From assembly GCA_910589385.1 (NCBI GenBank), contig CAJUTU010000005.1, forward strand, positions 62,001 through 126,000: a stretch of 64,000 nt of DNA, read 5' to 3'. Position numbers and translations under genes: made by a program. Positions 37,716-47,250 of the stretch are shown here, piece by piece. The notes below the pieces were generated by a model, which was not told where the DNA came from, searched no databases, and saw only the letters and a list, made by a program, of their open reading frames with translations. Numbering within the stretch: the stretch's first letter is position 1; every line of letters begins with the position of its first letter. This stretch comes from an uncultured Lachnospiraceae bacterium. Its GTDB lineage: Bacteria > Bacillota > Clostridia > Lachnospirales > Lachnospiraceae.

Positions 37716-38774
37716 ATGGGTACATTTACAGGCAAGACATTATTAATTACAGGTGGGACAGGCTCATTTGGAAATGCAATACTGAATCGGTTTTTAAAGA
37801 CGGATATTGCAGAAATACGTGTATTTTCAAGGGACGAGAAAAAACAGGATGATATGCGGCATGAATTTCAGGCGAAGATGCCAGAGGCTGCATCAAAAAT
37901 TAAGTTTTATATTGGTGATGTCCGGGATATTGGTTCCATAAAGAATGCAATGTATGGCGTAGATTATATTTTCCATGCGGCAGCGTTAAAACAGGTTCCA
38001 TCTTGTGAGTTTTTTCCGATAGAAGCTGTCAGGACAAATGTTCTTGGTACAGAGAACGTTCTGACAGGAGCAATCGAAGAAGAAGTAAAGTCTATCATAT
38101 GCCTTTCCACAGATAAAGCGGCCTATCCTGTCAATGCAATGGGGACTTCTAAAGCGATGATGGAGAAAGTTATTGTCGCAAAGAGCCGTACTGTATCACC
38201 GTCAAAGACAAAAATTTGTTGTACTCGTTATGGAAATGTGATGTGCTCCAGGGGCTCCGTAATTCCTCTTTGGATTGACCAGATTAAGGCAGGAAATCCG
38301 ATTACAATAACGGAACCATCTATGACACGGTTTATTATGTCTTTAGAAGAAGCAGTTGATTTAGTATTGTTTGCCTTTGAGAAAGGGATTTCGGGAGACA
38401 TATTGGTGCAGAAAGCGCCAGCCTGTACAATAGAAACTTTGGCAAAAGCTGTGATTGGTTTGTTTGCACCAGGGCATGAAATTAGGGTGATCGGTATCCG
38501 GCATGGTGAAAAGATGTATGAAACACTTCTGACAAACGAGGAGTGTGCAAATGCCATTGATCTTGGGGAATTTTACCGTGTTCCGTGTGATAAGCGAGAT
38601 TTGAATTATGATAAATATTTTAAAACAGGAGATGTGGAGCGGAATCATTTGACAGAATTTAATAGTAATAATACGAAACTTTTGGATGTAGAACAGGTAA
38701 AAGAGAAGCTTCTAAGTCTACAGTATGTCCGTGATGAATTGGCAGAAGATAGATATATAGTGGGAGAAAAATAG
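37716..38774 (+). CDS. fnlA: UDP-GlcNAc 4,6-dehydratase/5-epimerase (FnlA/CapE-like)
   Basis: First enzyme of UDP-N-acetyl-L-fucosamine synthesis. The 352-aa SDR has LLITGGTGSFGNAILNRFL, FSRDEKKQDDMRHEF, FHAAALKQVPSCEFFP, and STDKAAYPVNAMGTSKAMME. ATG 37716 has GAGGGAG seven bases before it (an ATG at 37710 is too close). It is followed without a gap by fnlB and then fnlC, the canonical order. Confidence 0.95.
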   Translation: MGTFTGKTLLITGGTGSFGNAILNRFLKTDIAEIRVFSRDEKKQDDMRHEFQAKMPEAASKIKFYIGDVRDIGSIKNAMYGVDYIFHAAALKQVPSCEFFPIEAVRTNVLGTENVLTGAIEEEVKSIICLSTDKAAYPVNAMGTSKAMMEKVIVAKSRTVSPSKTKICCTRYGNVMCSRGSVIPLWIDQIKAGNPITITEPSMTRFIMSLEEAVDLVLFAFEKGISGDILVQKAPACTIETLAKAVIGLFAPGHEIRVIGIRHGEKMYETLLTNEECANAIDLGEFYRVPCDKRDLNYDKYFKTGDVERNHLTEFNSNNTKLLDVEQVKEKLLSLQYVRDELAEDRYIVGEK

Positions 38775-39992
38775 ATGAAGATACTTGTAACAGGGGCGAA
38801 AGGTTTTGTAGGAAAAAATCTTGTCGCATCATTGAAGAATTTGAAGTCATTTAAGGACAAGACGAGGCCTGGATTATTTATTGAAGACATCTATGAATAC
38901 GATATTAATACGAATCCTAATCTGTTGGATACATTTTGTGAAAATGCAGACTTCGTGTTCCATTTTGCCGGAGTAAACCGTCCGAAGAATACTGACGAAT
39001 TTATGGAAGGTAACTTTGGGCTTACTGACAGGCTTTTAGAGAGATTAAAGAAATATGATAATCATTGTCCGATCATGCTGGCTAGTTCCATACAGGCAAC
39101 ACTGCTTGGGCGCTATGCAGGATCAGATTATGGAAAATCAAAATTGGCTGGAGAGGATCTGCTTTTTGATTATTGCAAACAGTGTGGTGCGAGAGTTTTG
39201 GTATATCGATTTCCTAATCTGTTTGGGAAGTGGTGTAAGCCTAACTATAATAGTGCTGTGGCAACTTTTTGCTATAATAGAGCCAATGATTTACCTATAA
39301 GAGTGGATGATCCTTCTGTGAAACTTGAATTGCTCTATATTGATGATCTTATAGCAGAGATGTTAGATGCGCTGGAAGGGAAAGAACATCATTGTGAGTT
39401 TGAAGGGGTAGAAGCTGTGAGTAAAGAGGATGGACGTTATTGTTATGCCCCAACTACCTATAAAGTTACGCTTGGCCATATAGTAGAACTGCTAGATGCT
39501 TTTAAGTTACAGCCGGAGACTTTAATGATGCTGGAATGCCCGCAAGATTCTTTTGAGAAAAAGTTATACTCAACTTATGTATCTTATTTACCGGAAAGTA
39601 AAATGAAGTTTGCCTTGAAAATGAACGGTGATGAACGTGGAAGTTTTACAGAACTTATAAAAACAACAAACTGCGGACAAGTTTCTGTAAATATAAGCAA
39701 ACCTGGTATCACAAAAGGTCAGCATTGGCATCATACAAAGTGGGAACTTTTTATTGTGGTTTCAGGCCATGGATTGATTCAGGAGCGGAAAATCGGGGTG
39801 GATGAAAATGGAAAAATGTTTCCTATACGGAGTTTCGAAGTATCCGGAGATAAAATAGAAGCAATCCATATGCTTCCAGGGTATACTCATAATATTGTTA
39901 ATCTTTCAGAAACAGAAGATTTAATTACGGTAATGTGGGCGAATGAACAGTTTGATTCAGAATACCCAGATACATTTTTTGAATCGGTATAA
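38775..39992 (+). CDS. fnlB: UDP-4-keto-6-deoxy-HexNAc reductase with C-terminal cupin (FnlB/CapF-like)
   Basis: Second step to UDP-L-FucNAc. The N-terminal SDR domain (KILVTGAKGFVGKNLV, FHFAGVNRPKNTDEFM, GSDYGKSKLAGEDLLFDYC) reduces the 4-keto group; the C-terminal cupin (GITKGQHWHHTKWELFIVVS) is the metal-binding domain found in CapF. 405 aa. The start codon immediately follows the stop of fnlA. Confidence 0.95.
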   Translation: MKILVTGAKGFVGKNLVASLKNLKSFKDKTRPGLFIEDIYEYDINTNPNLLDTFCENADFVFHFAGVNRPKNTDEFMEGNFGLTDRLLERLKKYDNHCPIMLASSIQATLLGRYAGSDYGKSKLAGEDLLFDYCKQCGARVLVYRFPNLFGKWCKPNYNSAVATFCYNRANDLPIRVDDPSVKLELLYIDDLIAEMLDALEGKEHHCEFEGVEAVSKEDGRYCYAPTTYKVTLGHIVELLDAFKLQPETLMMLECPQDSFEKKLYSTYVSYLPESKMKFALKMNGDERGSFTELIKTTNCGQVSVNISKPGITKGQHWHHTKWELFIVVSGHGLIQERKIGVDENGKMFPIRSFEVSGDKIEAIHMLPGYTHNIVNLSETEDLITVMWANEQFDSEYPDTFFESV

Positions 39993-40015
39993 CTAAGAAT
40001 AATGGAGAAAAATTA

Positions 40016-41218
40016 ATGAAAAATATAAAGACTCAAACTGATTATCCAGAGATACATTTTAGGGAAGATGGAAAGCTGAAGCTTTTAATTATTGTGGGTA
40101 CCAGGCCGGAAATTATCCGGTTATCTGCGGTCATCAATAAATGCCGCAGATATTTTGATGTAATTCTGGCACATACCGGCCAGAATTACGATTACAATTT
40201 AAATGGTATTTTTTTTAAGGATCTTAAAATTGTCCCACCGGAGGTGTATATGGATGCAGTGGGGGACGATTTGGGGGCAACGTTGGGAAATATTATCAAC
40301 AGAACTTATAAATTAATGAATCAGATTGAGCCAGACGCTTTATTGATTTTGGGAGATACGAATAGTTGTTTATCTGCTATTTCAGCAAAAAGGCTGCATA
40401 TTCCTATTTTCCATATGGAGGCTGGTAATCGTTGCAAGGATGAATGTCTGCCAGAAGAGACTAACCGTCGTATCGTGGATATTATTTCTGACGTAAATCT
40501 GGCATACAGTGAACATGCGAGAAAGTATCTGCATGAATGTGGGCTTCCGAAGGAACGGGTTTTTGTGACGGGTTCTCCGATGGCGGAAGTATTGCATCAA
40601 AATCTGAGTGAGATTAAGGCTTCAGATATTTTGAAAAAATTAGGATTGGAAGTACGGCGATATATCTTGTTATCCGCGCATCGAGAGGAAAATATTGATA
40701 CAGAAAAGAATTTTTTGTCTCTATTCACAGCAGTTAATAAAATGGCAGAAAAGTATAATATGCCGATTTTATATTCATGTCATCCACGTTCTAAAAAGCG
40801 CCTTCAAACATCAGGTTTTAGACTGGATAGAAGAGTAATCCAGCATGAGCCTTTAGGCTTTCATGATTATAATCATTTGCAGATGAATGCGTTTGCTGTT
40901 GTATCAGATTCTGGGACGCTTCCAGAGGAAAGCAGCTTCTTTATTTCTGAAGGACATCCATTTCCAGCAGTTTGTATTCGTACCTCAACTGAAAGGCCGG
41001 AAGCCTTGGATAAAGCATGTTTTGTGCTCGCTGGGATAGATGAAAAAAGTTTAATACAGGCTGTAGATACTGCGGTGCAGATGAATATGGAGTGTGCTCA
41101 TGGTATTCCTGTGCCAGACTATGTGGAAGAAAATGTTAGTACAAAAGTGGTAAAGATCATTCAAAGCTATACAGGAGTAGTTGATAAAATGACATGGAGA
41201 AAAGAAGGACACTGTTAA
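40016..41218 (+). CDS. fnlC: UDP-HexNAc 2-epimerase (FnlC/CapG-like, WecB fold)
   Basis: Final step to UDP-L-FucNAc. The 400-aa protein shows LLIIVGTRPEIIRLSAVINK, LAHTGQNYDYNLNGIFFKDL, HMEAGNRCKDECLPEETNRR and SDSGTLPEESSFF, typical of FnlC/CapG. GGAG site seven bases before the ATG. Completes the fnlABC set. Confidence 0.95.
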   Translation: MKNIKTQTDYPEIHFREDGKLKLLIIVGTRPEIIRLSAVINKCRRYFDVILAHTGQNYDYNLNGIFFKDLKIVPPEVYMDAVGDDLGATLGNIINRTYKLMNQIEPDALLILGDTNSCLSAISAKRLHIPIFHMEAGNRCKDECLPEETNRRIVDIISDVNLAYSEHARKYLHECGLPKERVFVTGSPMAEVLHQNLSEIKASDILKKLGLEVRRYILLSAHREENIDTEKNFLSLFTAVNKMAEKYNMPILYSCHPRSKKRLQTSGFRLDRRVIQHEPLGFHDYNHLQMNAFAVVSDSGTLPEESSFFISEGHPFPAVCIRTSTERPEALDKACFVLAGIDEKSLIQAVDTAVQMNMECAHGIPVPDYVEENVSTKVVKIIQSYTGVVDKMTWRKEGHC

Positions 41219-41323
41219 AATAGATTGACTTTTAGAATGTATTTGTATACAATGAAAAACGATGAGAAAGTATATATGTGATGTCAGTGGTTTTGGAGAT
41301 TGGCAGAGAGGAGTTTTTTAATA

Positions 41324-42808
41324 ATGAATGAGATGCAATTACGTCAAGGAGAAATTAATTTAATGGATCTCTTATTTTATTGTTTGGAAAGATGGAGATG
41401 GATCGTAACCAGTATGTTGATCGTAGCAATCGTATTAGGAACTTATAAATATCAGGCAACTGTAGCGTCGAACCAATTAATAGAACAGTCCAGGCAAGGG
41501 AAAAGTGAGGAAACAGTCATTGAAAATGTTGAAGAAAAGGAAACTATAAAAGGGGAACAATCCATAAAATCCTATGAACAGGCAATTGAGGAAATGGAGC
41601 ATGAGTTAGAGATCAAAGAGGATTATATGAAAAACTCTGTTGTGATGCAGATGGATCCATACCATATTACCACGGGAACGTTGAGTTATTATGTAGAGGA
41701 TGGAGAATATAAAAGTGGGGTGCTTGCGGCATATAAAGCATTTATATCTGGCGGGAGAATGGCAGAAGAATTATATGAACTGGATCAAAGTGTTCCGGTT
41801 GAGGATTTACAGTATTTAATCTCCTTTACAAATAGTAAGGTAAATGCATATAGAATTGATGATTCTAATCAGACGATGTTTAGTATGGAGGCAGGGGCGC
41901 CCGCTTTTCAAGTTCAGATTAGGATGCCAGATAGCGAATCAGGAGAACTTTATTTAAAGTATACTGAAGAAATTATTAAAAAGTATACCGCTCAACTACA
42001 GTCAGAGGTAGAAGAACATAAAATTGTCTTATTATCTTCTGCACAGTCAGATATGACAGATTTGGAGATACAGGCATATCAATCGTCAATGCGGACAGAG
42101 TATACAACATCTGTTAAAAATTTACATGCGTTAAGGACAGAACTTGATACAATCCAGAACCCACAGCAAAATAATCAACAAAATCCACAGGCTGCAACTT
42201 CTTCTTTAGGTGAGGACGCATATATGGTGGCTCCGATGTCTGCTGCAGTAGAGTTTGCAGTATTTGGATTGGTACTTGGAGCGGGATTGGCTATTCTGGT
42301 GCTGATAACATTGTATTGGCTTGGAGGTAAATTGAAGAATATTGACAGTTTTAATATTGAGTATGGCATGCCAATGCTCGGGGTAGTTCGGACTTCTGGA
42401 AATAAAAAAAGATTATTTGGTTTTATAGATACCTGGATTTTTCGCTTAAGAAGAGGGGTTTACGCGAAAATTAGTTTTGAAGAGCAGATTAAAATAACAA
42501 TGGTTAATGTGCAGACAATGATTAAGGCTGCAGAGGGAAAAATTCAGAACATAATGTTTGCTGGTACAATAGCGGAGGGAGATGCAGAAGAATTATATAT
42601 GCAACTTACATCGGAAATCCAGAATGTTTCATTTTCGTCTTATAAGCAGGTTGTATTTCAATCATCATCGCTTAGAGAGTTGGAAGAGTATGATGGAATT
42701 TTATTTTTAGAGAAGAAAGATGTATCTAATTCGGAACTCATTTTACAAGAGAAGAAACTGGCTTCTGACAGAGATGTGAAAGTATTAGGTGCTATTGTAT
42801 TATGTTAA
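41324..42808 (+). CDS. Wzz-like chain-length regulator with degenerate BY-kinase-like C-terminus
   Basis: A 494-aa membrane protein. Two membrane helices (RWIVTSMLIVAIVLGTYKYQ near the start and AVFGLVLGAGLAILVLITLY around residue 320) flank an extracytoplasmic, coiled-coil-rich part, the polysaccharide co-polymerase plan. The roughly 160-residue cytoplasmic end (KIQNIMFAGTIAEGDAEELY) sits where tyrosine autokinases carry their Walker A, but the GK[ST] is missing, so it probably neither binds ATP normally nor phosphorylates. GAGGAG is 12 nt before the ATG. No separate BY-kinase gene was seen in the window. Confidence 0.8.
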   Translation: MNEMQLRQGEINLMDLLFYCLERWRWIVTSMLIVAIVLGTYKYQATVASNQLIEQSRQGKSEETVIENVEEKETIKGEQSIKSYEQAIEEMEHELEIKEDYMKNSVVMQMDPYHITTGTLSYYVEDGEYKSGVLAAYKAFISGGRMAEELYELDQSVPVEDLQYLISFTNSKVNAYRIDDSNQTMFSMEAGAPAFQVQIRMPDSESGELYLKYTEEIIKKYTAQLQSEVEEHKIVLLSSAQSDMTDLEIQAYQSSMRTEYTTSVKNLHALRTELDTIQNPQQNNQQNPQAATSSLGEDAYMVAPMSAAVEFAVFGLVLGAGLAILVLITLYWLGGKLKNIDSFNIEYGMPMLGVVRTSGNKKRLFGFIDTWIFRLRRGVYAKISFEEQIKITMVNVQTMIKAAEGKIQNIMFAGTIAEGDAEELYMQLTSEIQNVSFSSYKQVVFQSSSLRELEEYDGILFLEKKDVSNSELILQEKKLASDRDVKVLGAIVLC

Positions 42809-42868
42809 AAGTGATGTGCTTAACCAGTTTTTTTGATGACGCAATAGATAGTTAGAATATTATTCTTG

Positions 42869-42912
42869 AATGCTGATTTGTTGGAATAGTTAACAAATCA
42901 GCATTTTGATAT
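42869..42912 (+). terminator. Strong hairpin between Wzz-like and GT-C genes
   Basis: Perfect 14-bp stem AATGCTGATTTGTT/AACAAATCAGCATT with a nine-base loop, followed by TTGATATCTTATTTTT. Likely a terminator or an attenuator in the long transcript. Confidence 0.55.
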
Positions 42913-42947
42913 CTTATTTTTGCTTTTTCGATGGGAGGGTTATATAG

Positions 42948-44651
42948 ATGTCTTTGACGATAATCAATACATTGACACATGTTGCCTTAATTGGCCTTAG
43001 TATTGTCTTTTTTCTAGTCATTTGTAAAAAAAGTTGTGTAGGGGGGGGATTTTCTGAAGACCATCAAGATCATTTTGAAGGAGCTAAATGGTGTTTTATG
43101 TTAATCATGCTTATAGCTATTTTAGTAAGAGTGATTGAGTTTGGGAATATTCCTGGAGGTTTAAATCAAGATGAGGCAAGAACTGCTATTGATGCAAAGG
43201 CTATATTAGAGTATGGCACAGATGTGTTTGGAATATCGAACCCTGCCTGGCTTTCTACTATGGTAGAAGCGAATCATCAAAGTGTGATGCTGGCATGGTT
43301 GCAGATGCCATTTATTAAAGTGTTTGGATTTTCAGTTTTTTCGATTCGCCTGCCAATGCTTATAATAAGTTTATTAGGGTTGGTAGTACTTTATTTATAT
43401 GTCAGAGACATAAAAGGGGAGAGGCTTGCACTTGTCGTGCTTGGGTTAGGGGCTATATGTCCTTACTATATTATGAAAAGCAGGTTTGCCTTGGATTGTG
43501 ATGTATTTCCACACTTTACATTATTTGGAATGTTTTTTTTGAACAAATTAGAAAAGAAGTATATTTATTTGTCTATGGTGCTTTTCGGGCTTTCCATGTA
43601 TTGCTATGGGCTATCCTTTGTAACAATACCGTTTCTTTTATTGTTTAGTGCAATATGGCTATATAGAAAAAAATTAGTAAATATAAAAGACATTTTTGTG
43701 TGTATATTTATATATTTTGCTACTTCATTGCCTGAATGGGTTACTATGGTCGTTAATGCGTTAAGATTGGAAAGCGTTGTGGTATATGGGTTTACATGTC
43801 CATATTGTCCCTATGATGTAAGGCGTTCAGATCTGTTGTTCATGAATTTCAGCTTTGGACAGATGATTAAAAATATATGGCGTGCATTTGAAATTGTGTT
43901 TTTGCAGAATTTTGACATTAGTATTAACCAGATTCGATATATTGGGCCATACTATATTTTTTCGATTCCCTTTTTGATTTGGGGGATATATAAGGTTTTT
44001 GCAAAATGTAAGCGAGGAAAGGACGAAAAAGAGAATACAAGGAATGTTCTTTTACTTCTGTATGGGGCAGCAGGATTATGTACAGGAGTAATGGTTAAAG
44101 TCAATGTTAGCCGGATTGGCCATATTTTTTATCCAATTTTGGTGCTGACTGGAATTGGAATCATAGATATTGTAAGACGAAGGTGGAAATCCAGATACTA
44201 TATTATAGGAATCTACATGTTAGGTTTTACCCTATTTTGTGTCAAGTATTTTGGGGGCTATAGAGAAACATATGGATTTTATACTGATTTTTGTAAAGCT
44301 ATTATAGATCTGCGTGATAGCGGAAGAGGGGATGGCATGTTATACAAAATGAGTTCCATGGGAGGGACGACTCACACGCAGGAAAGTATCCTTATGTTTT
44401 ATCATCAGGTTAATCCTCTTGAATATCAGGGGATAGAAAATATGGAAGATGGAATTCCATTCAGTGAAAAATATACTTATTACTTTTTCTCTGTGTCTGA
44501 AATAGAAGAAGAGTATATCATGCCAGGTGAGGTATGGATTGTTCAGGATTATTTTTTGGAATATCTGAGATCAAAATATGTGATGAATGTTACTGATTAT
44601 GGGACTTGGAATGTCGTTACTGTTGCGGAAAATGCGTTAGAGTTTGAATAA
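42948..44651 (+). CDS. GT-C membrane glycosyltransferase, phase-variable, ON
   Basis: A 567-aa protein with about 10 membrane helices that resembles the GT39/ArnT-type lipid-linked sugar transferases: the first outer loop has GGLNQDEARTAIDAKAILEY with the conserved acidic pair. It would use an undecaprenyl-phosphate sugar to add a side branch outside the cell. After the first helix comes CVGGGFSEDH, coded by eight G (43041-43048) and in frame here; a slip would cut the protein at about residue 35. GGGAGGG ribosome site. With the GtrB-like gene next to it and the GtrA-like gene at 7375, it completes a Gtr-type set. Confidence 0.85.
   Translation: MSLTIINTLTHVALIGLSIVFFLVICKKSCVGGGFSEDHQDHFEGAKWCFMLIMLIAILVRVIEFGNIPGGLNQDEARTAIDAKAILEYGTDVFGISNPAWLSTMVEANHQSVMLAWLQMPFIKVFGFSVFSIRLPMLIISLLGLVVLYLYVRDIKGERLALVVLGLGAICPYYIMKSRFALDCDVFPHFTLFGMFFLNKLEKKYIYLSMVLFGLSMYCYGLSFVTIPFLLLFSAIWLYRKKLVNIKDIFVCIFIYFATSLPEWVTMVVNALRLESVVVYGFTCPYCPYDVRRSDLLFMNFSFGQMIKNIWRAFEIVFLQNFDISINQIRYIGPYYIFSIPFLIWGIYKVFAKCKRGKDEKENTRNVLLLLYGAAGLCTGVMVKVNVSRIGHIFYPILVLTGIGIIDIVRRRWKSRYYIIGIYMLGFTLFCVKYFGGYRETYGFYTDFCKAIIDLRDSGRGDGMLYKMSSMGGTTHTQESILMFYHQVNPLEYQGIENMEDGIPFSEKYTYYFFSVSEIEEEYIMPGEVWIVQDYFLEYLRSKYVMNVTDYGTWNVVTVAENALEFE
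43041..43048 (+). repeat. Poly-G tract (G8) in GT-C gene
   Basis: Eight G close to the start of the gene, in frame at this length. Confidence 0.95.
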
Positions 44652-44715
44652 TACAATTTTTTATAGAAGAAACTGTATTAAGACACATATGGCAGAAAGA
44701 GAGGTGAAGTAATAT

Positions 44716-45654
44716 ATGAAGAAAATCAGTGTAATTATTCCATGCTGGAATGAGGAAGAGGCTTTACCGATATATTATAATAAAATGTGTGAAATGATGG
44801 AGCAGATGACAGAGGTGAAATTTGAATTGTTGTTTGTCGATGATGGTTCAACAGATGATACTCTGATTTTTTTAAGAGGATTGAACAAAAAAGACCCACG
44901 TTGCCGTTTTTTTTCATTTTCCAGAAATTTTGGGAAGGAGGCGGCAATCTATGCAGGTTTGAAAAATGTACAGGGGGGAGATTTTGTTGCAATTATGGAT
45001 GTAGATATGCAGGATCCGCCGGAATTACTGCCGGAAATGTATTATATATTGCAAAGTGAAGGGTATGATTGCGTAGGAGCAAAGCGCTCAAATAGAGTTG
45101 GGGAACCCCGGATACGTTCCTATTTATCTGAAAAATTTTATAAGGTTATTAATCGTATATCGAAAATAGAGATTGTGAGGGGTGCGAGAGATTATCGGGT
45201 GTTCAATATGAAAGTAATGAATGCCGTGATAGAGATGGGGGAATACAACCGTTTTTCAAAGGGGCTTTTTGAGTGGGTTGGATTTCGGACAAAGTGGCTG
45301 GAATATGACAACGTAGAGCGTTCTGCAGGGGATACGAAATGGACAATTTGGAAATTGTTCTTATACTCATTAGAGGGAATTACAAGTTTTTCTGCCGTAC
45401 CGCTTTCTTTCGCTGCAGTAACAGGACTTTTATTTTGTGTAGTTTCTTTTTTCATGGTCTTGTTTATTGTAGTACGTACACTTATCTGGGGAGATCCGGT
45501 ATCCGGTTGGCCGTCATTGGTGTGTATTATTTTCTTGGTAGGTGGAATCCAGCTTTTTTGCACAGGGATATTAGGGCATTACTTGTCAAAAATATATATG
45601 GAAACAAAACATCGTCCAATTTTTATTATGAAAGAAAGCAGCGATGAATTATAG
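44716..45654 (+). CDS. GtrB/DPM1-like GT2 (polyprenyl-phosphate sugar synthase)
   Basis: A 312-aa enzyme that charges undecaprenyl phosphate with a sugar. N-terminal GT-A domain (KKISVIIPCWNEEEALPIYY, FVDDGSTDDTL, FSRNFGKEAAIYAGL, AIMDVDMQDPPELLPEM with the DxD, and GARDYRVFNMKVM) and two C-terminal membrane helices (LSFAAVTGLLFCVVSFFMVL and onward). It has six G at 44975-44980 but in frame and short. Together with the GT-C upstream and GtrA it forms the three-part side-chain system. Confidence 0.92.
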   Translation: MKKISVIIPCWNEEEALPIYYNKMCEMMEQMTEVKFELLFVDDGSTDDTLIFLRGLNKKDPRCRFFSFSRNFGKEAAIYAGLKNVQGGDFVAIMDVDMQDPPELLPEMYYILQSEGYDCVGAKRSNRVGEPRIRSYLSEKFYKVINRISKIEIVRGARDYRVFNMKVMNAVIEMGEYNRFSKGLFEWVGFRTKWLEYDNVERSAGDTKWTIWKLFLYSLEGITSFSAVPLSFAAVTGLLFCVVSFFMVLFIVVRTLIWGDPVSGWPSLVCIIFLVGGIQLFCTGILGHYLSKIYMETKHRPIFIMKESSDEL

Positions 45655-45837
45655 TAGTGTAATTATCATAACACTTTGTATATTACGATTAATGTTAATA
45701 GCCTATCCTAAGCAACCACAACACATAGTGTTTGGTTTATAAAAGATAACCCAAATGCTTGAATTGAATATTTTATGACAAAAAGATTGCTATATTATTA
45801 CGAAATGTTACAAAAATGCTAAAAATGTAAAAAAGTG

Positions 45838-45866
45838 TTGTAAAAACATGCGTAATATGATAGAAT
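45838..45866 (+). promoter_or_regulatory. Possible second promoter upstream of the LCP gene
   Basis: TTGTAA, 17-nt spacer, TAGAAT, in a non-coding gap (45655-46128) that is otherwise AT-rich and empty. Confidence 0.4.
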
Positions 45867-46014
45867 TAATTAACATAAATAAATGCATGGATTTGAGCCA
45901 TAAGATAAAGGTTTTCAATTCTTGTGTTTTATAGGCTTTGTTATTAAAATGATATATCTGGAAATCATAGAACAAATTGGCAAGGAAAATCAATTTAAAT
46001 TTATATAAAAGGTA

Positions 46015-46043
46015 TTGACAACATTAATGAAGAGGGTTAAAAT
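46015..46043 (+). promoter_or_regulatory. SigA-type promoter for the LCP-sortase cluster
   Basis: TTGACA, 17-nt spacer, TAAAAT, about 85 bp before the LCP gene. It separates this cluster from the capsule transcript. Confidence 0.8.
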
Positions 46044-46128
46044 AGTTTTGCATGGCAGAGTCATGGAAAAGTAATATTATATAGAGAAATAAACATATTA
46101 CTTGCTGCTATAAATCGAAAGGAAAAGT

Positions 46129-47220
46129 ATGGATGATACAAAAGTGACAGAAGAAATTGACAATGACATGGAAGCTTTATCATCAGATGGATTCTCTGAG
46201 GTAAAGGAAACTGAGAAGAAAGAGAAAAAAAAATGGAAGAGATGGCAGAAAATTCTTTTTGGTACTATTATAGCAATTCTTATAGTATTAGTAGGAGCGA
46301 TATCTGCAATTTTTATTTTGAGACAGAGAGGGGAAAATCGTTTAAAAGCAGAAGAACATTATACTACATATAATGGAAAGAGATATAAATTTAGAGAAGA
46401 TGTTGTTAATATTTTATGCCTTGGAATTGACAAGAATGAACCAATAGCGCATATAGAAAGAAAACGCGGTAATATTGGGATGTCAGATGCAATTCTGTTA
46501 GTTAGTATTGATTTGAAGGAAGATGAAGTGAAAATTTTTGCGATTCCACGAGATTCGATGGCAGATATCCAGACGACATCATCAGATGGTCAGCTTCAAG
46601 ATAAGCAGAGGATGCAACTTTGTTATCAGTATGCTTATGGAGTTTCAATGGAACAAAGTAATGAACTGACAGTAGATGCAGTATCACATTTATTATATGA
46701 TACGCCAATCCAACGCTGTTGTGCAATTAATTTTGAGGCACTGCCGGTGTTGAATGATGCGATTGGCGGTGTGGATGTGGTGATAGAAGAAGATTTGGAA
46801 GAATTTGTTCCTGAATTTATATATGGTGAGGAAATACATCTTGAAGGTAAACTTGCATTGAGTTTTGTGCGTTCACGTAATACAAAAAGAGTAGATGGTG
46901 TTGTGTTGAGGACGCAGCGGCAAAAGCAGTATGCTTTGGCATTTGCAGAAAAGGCAAAAGATGTTATTTCTGAGAATCCTACCTTGCCGATTACATTATT
47001 TCAAGAATTACAAAAAGATAAAAATATGTGTACCGATATTACGGTAGAAGATATTACTTATTTAATGCCAGAGTTATTTAAAATATCTTTTTCTGATGAT
47101 ATAATACAGGTACTTCCAGGTGAAAGCGTATTGGGGGAAAGTGGATTTGCAGAATATAAGCTAGATGTAGATTCTGTAAAAAAGATGATTATAGATACAT
47201 TTTATGAAGAAGTAGAGTGA
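46129..47220 (+). CDS. LytR-CpsA-Psr (LCP) family cell-wall glycopolymer ligase
   Basis: Attaches undecaprenyl-linked polymer to peptidoglycan. The 363-aa type II membrane protein has a short charged cytoplasmic start, one helix (KILFGTIIAILIVLVGAISA), then the LCP domain: NILCLGIDKNEP, GMSDAILLVSIDLKEDEVKI, IPRDSMAD and AINFEALPVLNDAIGGVDVV, and the conserved RSRNTKRVDGVVLRTQRQ. It follows the polysaccharide locus directly, so the likely cargo is the capsule made upstream. Confidence 0.93.
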   Translation: MDDTKVTEEIDNDMEALSSDGFSEVKETEKKEKKKWKRWQKILFGTIIAILIVLVGAISAIFILRQRGENRLKAEEHYTTYNGKRYKFREDVVNILCLGIDKNEPIAHIERKRGNIGMSDAILLVSIDLKEDEVKIFAIPRDSMADIQTTSSDGQLQDKQRMQLCYQYAYGVSMEQSNELTVDAVSHLLYDTPIQRCCAINFEALPVLNDAIGGVDVVIEEDLEEFVPEFIYGEEIHLEGKLALSFVRSRNTKRVDGVVLRTQRQKQYALAFAEKAKDVISENPTLPITLFQELQKDKNMCTDITVEDITYLMPELFKISFSDDIIQVLPGESVLGESGFAEYKLDVDSVKKMIIDTFYEEVE

Positions 47221-47250
47221 GAAAATGAATGAAAGTGAGGAAACTAAAGG

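Noticed and set aside
44975..44980. G6 run in the GtrB-like gene as a further phase-variation tract
   Set aside because: Too short, in frame and within a conserved coding context; similar G6 runs occur at 4906 and 12745. Only runs of 8 or more are counted.
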